64,000 bases of DNA from JAILLW01 sp045640525 (lineage in GTDB: Bacteria > Bacillota > Clostridia > Lachnospirales > Lachnospiraceae): NCBI GenBank assembly GCA_045640525.1, contig JAZUFE010000028.1, positions 17,576-81,575 of the forward strand, given 5' to 3'. Shown here in pieces: positions 9,037 through 16,745 of the stretch. Position 1 is the stretch's first letter, and each line of letters begins with the position of its first letter. The notes under the pieces were generated by a model that was not told where the DNA came from, ran no database searches, and saw only the letters and a list, made by a program, of their open reading frames with translations. A program made the position numbers and the translations under genes.

Positions 9037-10512
9037 ATGAAAAACATTCCTGTAGTGAAATTGGGAATTATTGCGGTTAGCCGTGACTGCTTCCCGATTC
9101 AGTTATCAGAAAAACGTCGTAGTGCCATTAAGGCAGCTTACAAGGGAGAAATGTATGAGTGCCCTGTAACTGTAGAAAACGAAAAAGATATGCTTAAGGC
9201 AGTTGAGGACGTTAACAAGGCTGAGTGTAATGCACTCGTTGTTTTCCTTGGAAACTTCGGTCCTGAAACTCCCGAGACATTGATCGCTAAGAATTTCGAC
9301 GGCCCTTGCATGTTCGTTGCAGCAGCTGAGGGTGACGGCGACATGATCGATGGCAGAGGAGATGCATATTGCGGTATGCTCAACTGCTCATATAACCTTG
9401 GTATGCGTCATCTTAAGGGATATATCCCTGAGTATCCTGTTGGTACAGCAGATGATATTGCTAAGATGATTGGTGATTTCGTTCCCGTAGCTCGTGCAAT
9501 TATCGGTGTTAAGAACCTTAAGATTATTACTTTCGGTCCTCGTCCTCAGGATTTCTTTGCTTGTAACGCACCTATCAAGGGATTATATGAACTTGGCGTT
9601 GAAATCGAAGAAAATTCAGAGCTTGACCTTCTTGTTTCTTACAAGGAGCATGCTAACGATCCCCGTATCCCTGCTATCTGCGAAGATATGGCTAAGGAAA
9701 TGGGTGAAGGTAAGTATTATGATGACCTTAACGCTCGTATGGCACAGTTCGAACTTACACTTCTTGACTGGGCAGAGAACCACAAGGGTTCACGCAAGTA
9801 TGTTGCATTTGCTGACAAGTGCTGGCCTGCATTCCCTTCACAGTTCGGTTTCGAACCTTGCTATGTAAACAGCCGTCTCGTAAGCCAGGGTTATCCTGTT
9901 TCTTGCGAAGTTGATGTTTACGGTGCATTGAGTGAGTATATCGGTATGTGTGTATCAGAAGACGCTGTTACATTGCTTGATATCAATAACTCTGTTCCTC
10001 AGTACATTTATGATGAAGATATTAAGGGCAAATACAATTGCAAGCTTACAGATAGATTCATGGGCTTCCACTGCGGAAATACACCTCAGTGTAAGATGTG
10101 CTCAGATCGTGCTATCAAGTATCAGCTTATCCAGCACAGAGTTCTTGAGCCCGCAGGTTCAGATCCTGATATCTCAAGAGGTACTCTTGAAGGCGATATC
10201 GCTGCAAGTGATATTACATTCTATCGTTTACAGTGCAACTCTGACGGTGAACTTGTTTCTTACATTGCAGAAGGTGAAGTTCTTGATGTAGCTACACGTT
10301 CATTCGGTGGTATCGGTATTTTCGCTATTCCAGAGATGGGACGTTTCTATCGTCACGTTTTGGTTGAGAAGAGATATCCTCACCACGGTGCTGTTGCATT
10401 CGGACATTACGGAAAGTTGTTATACGAAGTATTCAAGTTCTTCGGAATTAAGGACATCGGCTATAATCAGCCTGCTTCAATGCCTTATCCTACAGAGAAT
10501 CCTTTCGCATAA
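9037..10512 (+). CDS. Sugar isomerase, L-fucose/L-arabinose isomerase fold
   Basis: Probable aldose-ketose isomerase of the FucI/AraA fold, which uses Mn2+ to interconvert an aldose and a ketose. 491 residues. The N-terminal part resembles the Rossmann-like fucose isomerase domain (VVFLGNFGPETPE). Candidate metal ligands are E291 in SCEVDVYGALSEYIGM and D315 in TLLDINN, followed by FHCGNTP. The ribosome site is AAGGAGG, and codon use is biased as in abundant proteins. The true substrate is open. Pairing with xylulokinase suggests that the product is D-xylulose, or another ketopentose that the kinase accepts (inference). It is clearly not the TIM-barrel xylose isomerase XylA. Confidence 0.75.
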   Translation: MKNIPVVKLGIIAVSRDCFPIQLSEKRRSAIKAAYKGEMYECPVTVENEKDMLKAVEDVNKAECNALVVFLGNFGPETPETLIAKNFDGPCMFVAAAEGDGDMIDGRGDAYCGMLNCSYNLGMRHLKGYIPEYPVGTADDIAKMIGDFVPVARAIIGVKNLKIITFGPRPQDFFACNAPIKGLYELGVEIEENSELDLLVSYKEHANDPRIPAICEDMAKEMGEGKYYDDLNARMAQFELTLLDWAENHKGSRKYVAFADKCWPAFPSQFGFEPCYVNSRLVSQGYPVSCEVDVYGALSEYIGMCVSEDAVTLLDINNSVPQYIYDEDIKGKYNCKLTDRFMGFHCGNTPQCKMCSDRAIKYQLIQHRVLEPAGSDPDISRGTLEGDIAASDITFYRLQCNSDGELVSYIAEGEVLDVATRSFGGIGIFAIPEMGRFYRHVLVEKRYPHHGAVAFGHYGKLLYEVFKFFGIKDIGYNQPASMPYPTENPFA

Positions 10513-10547
10513 TATACAGCGTATAGATATGATTTGATAATTAAAAG

Positions 10548-10586
10548 CAGGAGGCCTTTGCATATGGCAAAGCCTCCTGTATTTTT
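10548..10586 (+). terminator. Rho-independent terminator after the isomerase gene
   Basis: A 13-bp stem with one bulged C (10548-10561 with 10567-10579), a 5-base loop and a T-rich tail. The tail runs directly into the -35 box of the next promoter. Confidence 0.9.
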
Positions 10587-10613
10587 GTGAACGCCGGCCC
10601 AATGTGGTATACT
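10585..10613 (+). promoter_or_regulatory. Sigma-A promoter of the MATE gene
   Basis: TTGTGA (10585-10590), a 17-base spacer and TATACT (10608-10613), 38 bases upstream of the start codon. Confidence 0.8.
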
Positions 10614-10651
10614 AGGTGCGGTTGATATTAAAATATGGGAAATGATGGATT

Positions 10652-12001
10652 ATGAGTAATACAAACACTATGGCAAAGGATTTGACGCAAGGAAGCGTAC
10701 CTAAGCTGCTTTTACGCTTTGCGGCTCCTTTGTTTGCCTCTAACGCTCTTCAGGCAATTTATAACGTAGTAGACATGATAGTGGTCGGACAGGTAGTCGG
10801 CGGTGCCGGAATGTCTGCGGTTGCAGTGGGCGGAAACATACTGAGTATTTTGAATTTTATAGTTATGGGATTTGCAGGAGCCGGACAGATTATCATTGCG
10901 CGTTCTGTCGGTCAAAAGGATTCACAGGAAGTTAAGAAGACAATCGGAACAATGTTCACACTTTTGCTATCGGCTGCCATCGTGATGTCGGTAGTATGTT
11001 TCTTTTGCAGAACGTGGTTATTGAATCTTGTTAATACTCCCCAGGAGTCTTACGCGTACACCATGGATTATACATTGGTCTGTATGGTCGGTCTTGTTTT
11101 CATATATGGATATAACATAGTCAGCGCAATTATGAGAGGGATGGGTGACTCCAAGCGCCCGTTCATGTTCGTGGCAATAGCGTCCGTAATTAACATTGTA
11201 TTGGATATTCTTTTCACGGCAGTACTCGGAATGGAAGTACGGGGTGCTGCACTTGCTACAGTAATCGGACAAGGCGTAAGCTTTGTGTTCGCCATGTCAT
11301 ATTTTTATAAGCATAAAGAGGCATTTGGATTTGACTTTAAGCTAAGAAGCTTCATACCGAATCGTAACACAATTAAGAAATTGTGTGCACTGGGAATTCC
11401 CATGGCAATTCAGTCTGCTGCGATTACAATATCAATGACAGTAGTGGCTGCGTGGGTTAATTCGTTTGGAGTTGTGGCTTCCGCCTGCGCAGGAGTTTTG
11501 AATAAGCTTAATACGCTGGTCGGTATATTGAGTCAGTCACTTACGACGGCTGCAGGTTCCATGGTAGGTCAGAATTTGGGAGCAGGTAAATATAAACGTA
11601 TTCCGCAGATTCTTATTTCTACTGTGCTCTCTACGTTAGCGGTAATCTCGATATATGTTGTTGTGCTTGTGGCTTTTCCGGAAATGATGGTTGGCTTGTT
11701 TACGAGCGATACGACTATTTTGGCGAGTGCGGCTATGATAATTTTACCAAGCGTAATAAACGCATTTGGTGCTGTTTCCAGATCGTTTGCATTTGCAATT
11801 ATTAACGGGTCCGGTAATTCCAAACTTAATTTGTTAGTGGCTATTATTGACGGAATGTTGGCCAGAATACTTCTTGCATATATTCTTGGATGGAAGGCGG
11901 GAATGGGTCCGCAGGGATTTTGGATGGGAGATGCACTTGCCGGATTTGTACCGTTCCTTATAGGTTTCAGTTATTTTATATCGGGGAAATGGAAAAAGTA
12001 A
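10652..12001 (+). CDS. MATE-family multidrug/cation efflux protein
   Basis: Twelve-helix membrane exporter of the MATE (NorM/DinF) family, which moves organic cations or drugs out using a Na+ or H+ gradient. The 449-residue length and repeated hydrophobic segments are typical. The N-terminal stretch PLFASNALQAIYNVVDMIVVG matches the first MATE repeat, and a related segment (GIPMAIQSAAITISMTVVAA) opens the second half. The substrate is unknown. The ribosome site is modest (GGGAAATGATGG). An ATG six codons further in is also possible. It is followed 17 bases later by the acyltransferase gene and is likely cotranscribed with it. Confidence 0.9.
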   Translation: MSNTNTMAKDLTQGSVPKLLLRFAAPLFASNALQAIYNVVDMIVVGQVVGGAGMSAVAVGGNILSILNFIVMGFAGAGQIIIARSVGQKDSQEVKKTIGTMFTLLLSAAIVMSVVCFFCRTWLLNLVNTPQESYAYTMDYTLVCMVGLVFIYGYNIVSAIMRGMGDSKRPFMFVAIASVINIVLDILFTAVLGMEVRGAALATVIGQGVSFVFAMSYFYKHKEAFGFDFKLRSFIPNRNTIKKLCALGIPMAIQSAAITISMTVVAAWVNSFGVVASACAGVLNKLNTLVGILSQSLTTAAGSMVGQNLGAGKYKRIPQILISTVLSTLAVISIYVVVLVAFPEMMVGLFTSDTTILASAAMIILPSVINAFGAVSRSFAFAIINGSGNSKLNLLVAIIDGMLARILLAYILGWKAGMGPQGFWMGDALAGFVPFLIGFSYFISGKWKK

Positions 12002-12018
12002 TTATTGGAGGATAATAC

Positions 12019-13089
12019 ATGAGGGTACGAAATTCATTTTTGGAATTAATGCGCTTTGTGTTTTGCATAGTTATATTTTTGCATCACAGCGGATTTTTGG
12101 TTGCCGGTGATGAGAAATACCCGTTTAAGGCGGCCGGATTCTTTGCAGTGGAGTTTTTCTTTATCTTGACCGGCGCATTGAGTCTTAAGCATGCAAGAGA
12201 AAAGATTAACCGTGATTCGGACATGAAAAACGGTGTTATGAAATATTCCATGTCATATACAATATCGAAACTTAAGCGTGTATTCCCCTATGCATTGACG
12301 GGAATAGTTCTCACATATATTTGGTATTTCGTACAGGCGGATTATTCTAACGGAATTAAAGATGTGGTATTCGGAAGATGGAATATCATATATGAAATTC
12401 TCTTTTTGCCGATGAGTGGGGTTATGGATGTTAACCTGAATTCGTTCCTTAATTCGCCTTTGTGGTATTTGTCGGTGTTGCTTTTGATTCTGCCGCTTGT
12501 AATGTACATAGCAATTAAATTTGAAGATGTATTTGATAATTATTTGTGCTGGATTCTTCCTTTGGTACTGCATGGGTTATTAATTAAACTGTACGGTAAC
12601 ATAGGCAATTGGGGCGAATATACCGGAATAGCATATTCGGCAGTTTTCAGAGGTTTTGCGGATTTACTGCTTGGATGTGCGGCTTATCTGCTCGGAGTGG
12701 CATTGTATAAAAAACTTACCAAACTGAGTGTTATACTTACAGTGGCTGAAATAGGAATGTATCTTTTTGCCATCTATACATTTAATACCAATGTGGACGG
12801 ATATACTTATGAATTCGCAATTTTGATACTGACGGTGGCGGTAGGTATATCTTTGTCGGGAACCACCTATACATCAAGATTGTCGGGAAAATTTTTCGAA
12901 CATTTGGGCAAGCTGAGTCTTCCGATGTATTGCCTGCACTGGCCGATATATAAATTTGTCTCGGAGTTTGATGCAGGATGGGGATATTCGGCAGGAGTAC
13001 TGTTGGCATTGGTAATGTGTATATGTTTATCCGAATGCCTGATATATACGATTGAGAGAACTCAAAGGAGATTGAAGGTTACCAAATGA
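12019..13089 (+). CDS. Membrane acyltransferase (acyltransferase 3 family)
   Basis: Probable integral-membrane O-acyltransferase of the AT3 family, members of which acetylate or acylate surface polysaccharides, peptidoglycan or lipids. 356 residues with about ten hydrophobic segments. The N-terminus has the family layout (SFLELMRFVFCIVIFLHHS, with the HH of the first helix), then FFAVEFFFILTG in the second. The C-terminal part ends with LPMYCLHWPIYKF. The ribosome site is GGAGGA. It ends in ATGA overlapping ybeY by 4 bases, so it is cotranslated with it, although no functional link between the two is obvious. Confidence 0.85.
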   Translation: MRVRNSFLELMRFVFCIVIFLHHSGFLVAGDEKYPFKAAGFFAVEFFFILTGALSLKHAREKINRDSDMKNGVMKYSMSYTISKLKRVFPYALTGIVLTYIWYFVQADYSNGIKDVVFGRWNIIYEILFLPMSGVMDVNLNSFLNSPLWYLSVLLLILPLVMYIAIKFEDVFDNYLCWILPLVLHGLLIKLYGNIGNWGEYTGIAYSAVFRGFADLLLGCAAYLLGVALYKKLTKLSVILTVAEIGMYLFAIYTFNTNVDGYTYEFAILILTVAVGISLSGTTYTSRLSGKFFEHLGKLSLPMYCLHWPIYKFVSEFDAGWGYSAGVLLALVMCICLSECLIYTIERTQRRLKVTK

Positions 13090-13580
13090 TAAATTTTGAA
13101 AACGAAGTACAATTTGAAACGGCGTTTGATTTGGAACAGGTTGCCAACATGGTCTGCGACGAGGTACTTAGGGAGGAAAATTGCCCGTATCTTTGCGAGG
13201 TTGATTTGCTGATAACGGATTCGGAAACCGTGCGTGAAATTAATTCTGAATACCGGTCCATTGACAATACTACGGATGTGCTGAGCTTCCCCAATGTGGA
13301 TTGGACCACTCCTGCAGACTATGAGTGTGAGTCGTTCAATGACGAACTGCTGGTTGACCCGGATACCGAATTGCTGATGCTTGGTCAGATTATTCTGAAC
13401 AAAGATAGGATATTGTCGCAGGCTGAAGAGTACGGACATTCCGTTAAGCGTGAGTATGCATTCTTGATAGCTCACAGTATGTTGCATTTATTGGGCTATG
13501 ATCATATGGATGATGAAGAACGCAAGGTTATGGAAGATAAGCAGAGGAAATATCTTGAAAATCTTGGTATAGGAAGATAG
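13086..13580 (+). CDS. ybeY: Endoribonuclease YbeY (16S rRNA maturation)
   Basis: Zinc-dependent RNase acting in 16S rRNA 3'-end maturation and ribosome quality control. 164 residues. The metal motif H-x3-H-x5-H is intact at H130, H134 and H140 (AHSMLHLLGYDH), and the upstream strand with TTDVLSFP is diagnostic. The start ATG overlaps the stop of the acyltransferase gene. In many Firmicutes ybeY lies with phoH and era; here it is apart from them. Confidence 0.95.
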   Translation: MINFENEVQFETAFDLEQVANMVCDEVLREENCPYLCEVDLLITDSETVREINSEYRSIDNTTDVLSFPNVDWTTPADYECESFNDELLVDPDTELLMLGQIILNKDRILSQAEEYGHSVKREYAFLIAHSMLHLLGYDHMDDEERKVMEDKQRKYLENLGIGR

Positions 13581-13604
13581 TTTCTTAAAAAATTATAAAC
13601 TGTA

Positions 13605-13633
13605 TTGCAAACAAAATAGCATAGTGCTAATAT
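13605..13633 (+). promoter_or_regulatory. Sigma-A promoter of groES-groEL
   Basis: TTGCAA (13605-13610), a 17-base spacer and TAATAT (13628-13633). The predicted transcription start falls just before the CIRCE element. Confidence 0.85.
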
Positions 13634-13646
13634 AGGCAACGTAGGG

Positions 13647-13673
13647 TTAGCACTCAAAAGTTAAGAGTGCTAA
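13647..13673. promoter_or_regulatory. CIRCE operator (HrcA binding site)
   Basis: TTAGCACTC, nine bases, GAGTGCTAA: an exact match to the CIRCE inverted repeat bound by the heat-shock repressor HrcA. It sits immediately downstream of the promoter, in the 5' leader of groES. Confidence 0.97.
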
Positions 13674-13729
13674 CAGATACAAAAAGGATAAAGATATCGC
13701 AGATATCTTACATAGAAGGAGGCATTAAA

Positions 13730-14014
13730 ATGAATTTAATTCCATTAGGTGACAGAGTTGTGCTTAAGCAGCTTGAAGCAGAGGAGACAACCAAATCCGG
13801 TATTGTATTACCCGGACAGAATAAGGAGAAACCCCAGCAGGCAGAAGTAATTGCAGTAGGCCCCGGCGGAGTTGTTGACGGTAAGGAAGTTAAGATGGAA
13901 GTTTCTGTAGGAGATCAGGTAATCTATTCCAAGTATGCAGGAACAGAAGTTAAGGTTGATGATGTTGAATATATCATCGTTCGTCAGAGCGATGTTTTAG
14001 CTATATTAAAGTAA
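13730..14014 (+). CDS. groES: Co-chaperonin GroES (Hsp10)
   Basis: Heptameric lid of the GroEL folding chamber. 94 residues from the ATG at 13730, the usual length. The start is fixed by AGGAGG at 13717-13722 and by the family N-terminus MNLIPLGDRVVLK; an in-frame ATG at 13667 would lie inside CIRCE. The mobile loop region (EETTKSGIVLPG) and the C-terminal EYIIVRQSDVLAIL are conserved. It is followed 13 bases later by groEL. Confidence 0.97.
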   Translation: MNLIPLGDRVVLKQLEAEETTKSGIVLPGQNKEKPQQAEVIAVGPGGVVDGKEVKMEVSVGDQVIYSKYAGTEVKVDDVEYIIVRQSDVLAILK

Positions 14015-14027
14015 GGAGAGATTAGTC

Positions 14028-15656
14028 ATGGCAAAAGAGATTAAATACGGTGCGGAAGCACGTGCTGCCCTTGAAGGTGGAGTTAATAAACTGGCTGATA
14101 CAGTCAGAGTAACATTGGGACCCAAAGGAAGAAACGTAGTTTTGGATAAGAGCTCCGGCGCTCCGCTGATTACAAATGACGGTGTTACAATCGCCAAAGA
14201 AATCGAACTTGAAGATGCATTTGAGAATATGGGTGCACAGCTTGTTAAAGAAGTTGCAACCAAGACAAATGATGTGGCAGGTGACGGAACAACTACAGCA
14301 ACAGTCCTTGCACAGGCTATGGTTAACAACGGAATTAAGAACCTCGCTGCAGGTGCCAATCCGATTATTCTTCGTAAAGGTATGAAGAAGGCAACAGAGT
14401 GCGCGGTAGAGAATATTAAGGCAATGAGCTCAACAGTTAACGGCAAAGAGCATATTGCAAGAGTAGCAGCAATTTCCGCAGGTGATGATGAAGTCGGACA
14501 GCTTGTTGCCGATGCAATGGAGAAGGTTTCCAAAGATGGTGTAATTACTATTGAGGAATCAAAGACAATGCTTACGGAACTTGACCTTGTTGAAGGTATG
14601 CAGTTTGACAGAGGATATATTTCAGCATATATGGCTAATGATATGGAGAAGATGGAAGCAAATCTTGATAATCCATACATCCTTATCACAGACAAGAAAA
14701 TCTCAAACATTCAGGATATTCTTCCTGTTTTGGAGCAGATTGTTCAGTCAGGAAGCCAGTTGCTTATTATCGCCGAAGATATTGAGGGTGAAGCTTTGAC
14801 AACTTTGATTGTTAACAAGCTCCGCGGTACATTCAATGTAGTAGCTGTTAAGGCTCCCGGATATGGTGACAGACGTAAGGCTATGCTTGAAGATATCGCA
14901 ATATTGACAGGCGGTACAGTTATTTCGGCAGATCTTGGTCTTGAACTTAAGGAAACAACAATCGATCAGTTAGGTAGAGCTAAATCAGTTAAGGTTCAGA
15001 AAGAAAATACAGTCATTGTTGACGGTGAAGGAAATAAGGAAGCTATTTCCGGAAGAGTTGCTCAGATTAAGCAGCAGATTGAAACAACTACATCTGATTT
15101 CGATAAAGAAAAGCTTCAGGAACGTCTTGCCAAGCTTGCAGGCGGTGTTGCAGTTATCCGCGTAGGTGCTGCTACCGAAACAGAAATGAAGGAAGCCAAG
15201 TTAAGACTTGAAGATGCTTTGGCTGCTACACGTGCGGCAGTAGAAGAAGGTATTGTCTGCGGTGGCGGATCTGCATATATTCATGCGTCTAAAGAAGTTG
15301 CCAAGTTGGTTGATTCTCTTGAGGGAGACGAAAAGACAGGCGCACAGATTATTCTTAAAGCTTTGGAAGCACCTTTGTATTACATTGCAACCAATGCAGG
15401 ACTTGACGGTTCTGTAATAGTTAATAAGGTTCGTGAGAGCGATAAGGGAATCGGTTACGATGCTCTTAAGGATGAATATGTTGACATGGTTAAATCAGGA
15501 ATTCTTGATCCTGCCAAGGTTACACGTTCAGCTCTTCAAAATGCAACATCTGTTGCTTCAACATTGTTGACAACAGAATCGGTTGTTGCAAACATCAAAG
15601 AAGATACACCCGCTATGCCTGCAGGTGCCGGCGCCGGAATGGGTGGGATGTACTAA
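14028..15656 (+). CDS. groEL: Chaperonin GroEL (Hsp60)
   Basis: ATP-driven protein-folding chaperonin. 542 residues, full length. The N-terminal equatorial domain has the ATP site (TLGPKGRNVV and GDGTTTATVLA), with apical and intermediate domains after it. The protein ends in the characteristic Gly/Met tail (AGAGAGMGGMY). It is cotranscribed with groES under the CIRCE element. A long inverted repeat right after the stop codon probably ends transcription. Confidence 0.98.
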   Translation: MAKEIKYGAEARAALEGGVNKLADTVRVTLGPKGRNVVLDKSSGAPLITNDGVTIAKEIELEDAFENMGAQLVKEVATKTNDVAGDGTTTATVLAQAMVNNGIKNLAAGANPIILRKGMKKATECAVENIKAMSSTVNGKEHIARVAAISAGDDEVGQLVADAMEKVSKDGVITIEESKTMLTELDLVEGMQFDRGYISAYMANDMEKMEANLDNPYILITDKKISNIQDILPVLEQIVQSGSQLLIIAEDIEGEALTTLIVNKLRGTFNVVAVKAPGYGDRRKAMLEDIAILTGGTVISADLGLELKETTIDQLGRAKSVKVQKENTVIVDGEGNKEAISGRVAQIKQQIETTTSDFDKEKLQERLAKLAGGVAVIRVGAATETEMKEAKLRLEDALAATRAAVEEGIVCGGGSAYIHASKEVAKLVDSLEGDEKTGAQIILKALEAPLYYIATNAGLDGSVIVNKVRESDKGIGYDALKDEYVDMVKSGILDPAKVTRSALQNATSVASTLLTTESVVANIKEDTPAMPAGAGAGMGGMY

Positions 15657-15670
15657 ATAACGAGCAAAGT

Positions 15671-15732
15671 CATCAGTAATAAGAATGGCCCGCGGGTGCT
15701 TGCACACGAGAGGGCCATTTTTATTACTGATG
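15671..15732 (+). terminator. Long inverted repeat / terminator after groEL
   Basis: A 21-bp stem (15671-15691 with 15712-15732) with a single G:T wobble encloses a 20-base loop, itself containing GTGC-TT-GCAC. The T run lies inside the right arm instead of after it, which is unusual for a plain terminator. Confidence 0.75.
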
Positions 15733-15743
15733 TTGTGCGACAA

Positions 15744-15917
15744 ACGATACCGACACGCAGCGAAGCGGAGTGGAGGTACGTTTGCCGCCTTTGCGAGTGA
15801 TAAGTAAGCGGGGACGATACCGACACGGAGTGGAGGTACGTTTGCCGCCTTTGCGAGTGATAAATAAGCGGGAACGATACCGACACGCAGCGAAGCGGAG
15901 TGGAGGTACGTTTGCCG
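15744..15917. repeat. Intergenic tandem repeat (70, 60 and 44 bases)
   Basis: Three direct copies begin with ACGATACCGACACG at 15744, 15814 and 15874. The first unit is 70 bases. The second is 60 and lacks a 10-base insert (GCAGCGAAGC). The third keeps the insert but stops after 44 bases. Apart from that indel the copies are nearly identical. The array is GC-richer than the surroundings and open on the minus strand, but no ribosome site or protein family supports coding. The remaining DNA to 16030 shows nothing recognisable. Confidence 0.9.
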
Positions 15918-16048
15918 GATGATATTTCATCTGCTTGTATAAAAATATATAAATAAGTGTACGATGCAACATATTGGAATTCATTGCGGCGCAGAGCATG
16001 ATATTTACAGGGTAACTTGATACCGATTATTATATGGAGGTAGATATC

Positions 16049-16612
16049 ATGAGAAGTATTACTACATTATGCATTCAGTATGCGCACCGCTTTTACGGAT
16101 TCAATGGCGAAGCACAGTATCTTCACGGTCATACCGGAACACTCACATTAGAGGTTGAGGATACGATAAATCCGGGAGTCAATATGGTGTTTCCGTGCAA
16201 TGAGATAAAGAAGACGGCATGGGCAGTATTGAAGAATTTTGACCATGCCCTTATTTTGCGCGAAGATGATCCGCTGATACAGCCTGTTCTTGATGTATAT
16301 GAAAAACAGGGAATTAAGAACGGACATCCGCAAAATACCATGAAGGGTGAGGCGTTTAAAACGGAACTTGCCACAGCATATCCCGAATGCCGTTTGGTTG
16401 TAACCAAAGAGACCATGACGGTAGAGGGAATGATCAAAATGGTTCACGAATTGCTCAAGGATAAGTTGAATATAGCTAAAATTACTTTTACAAGCGGGGA
16501 TAATGCCGCATCACAAGAATATGATGTGCAGACAGGTAAAGACAGATGCCCGCTTTGCGGAATAGCACTTGATGAGAGCGGAGTGTGTCAAAAGTGCGGA
16601 TATACGAAATGA
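16049..16612 (+). CDS. QueD/PTPS-like protein with C-terminal zinc ribbon
   Basis: Member of the 6-pyruvoyl-tetrahydropterin synthase / 6-carboxytetrahydropterin synthase superfamily. The three zinc-ligand histidines are present (H13 in YAHRFYG; H26 and H28 in LHGHTG), as is an active-site FDH (H66). The usual catalytic cysteine before HGH (C-x3-HGH in QueD) is replaced by Ala, with E21 one residue further upstream. The C-terminus adds a CxxC...CxxC zinc ribbon (C167, C170, C180, C183). The start at 16049 is chosen because GGAGG at 16036-16040 lies 8 bases upstream; an ATG at 16034 would overlap that ribosome site. No queuosine or folate gene is adjacent. The reaction is therefore uncertain. 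Confidence 0.75.
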   Translation: MRSITTLCIQYAHRFYGFNGEAQYLHGHTGTLTLEVEDTINPGVNMVFPCNEIKKTAWAVLKNFDHALILREDDPLIQPVLDVYEKQGIKNGHPQNTMKGEAFKTELATAYPECRLVVTKETMTVEGMIKMVHELLKDKLNIAKITFTSGDNAASQEYDVQTGKDRCPLCGIALDESGVCQKCGYTK

Positions 16613-16652
16613 ACTTTGTAATACGTTATCCTTAAAAATGTATTTAAGTCTC

Positions 16653-16682
16653 GGCGCTCACCTTTGGAGAGCGCCACTTTTT
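16653..16682 (+). terminator. Rho-independent terminator after the QueD-like gene
   Basis: A 7-bp GGCGCTC/GAGCGCC stem, a 9-base loop and a T-rich tail. Confidence 0.8.
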
Positions 16683-16683
16683 A

Positions 16684-16712
16684 TTGTAAAATTAGCCAAA
16701 TGTCATTATAAT
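16684..16712 (+). promoter_or_regulatory. Sigma-A promoter of rel
   Basis: TTGTAA (16684-16689), a 17-base spacer and TATAAT (16707-16712), 33 bases upstream of the rel start codon. Confidence 0.85.
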
Positions 16713-16745
16713 ATAAGATTATAGCCAAAATGTGGGTGAGAGTGT

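Noticed and set aside
13667..13729. Longer groES start at 13667
   Set aside because: It would begin inside the CIRCE element; ATG 13730 has a perfect AGGAGG and the conserved N-terminus.
14006..14710. 234-codon open frame antisense to groEL
   Set aside because: Low-complexity Ser/Ala-rich shadow produced by the biased codons of groEL.
15744..15917. CRISPR array
   Set aside because: Units are adjacent with no spacers, copy length changes by an internal indel, and no cas gene is near.
15724..15999. Minus-strand open frames through the tandem repeat
   Set aside because: The frames only reflect repetition of the unit (two different frames stay open), with no ribosome site; treated as a DNA repeat.
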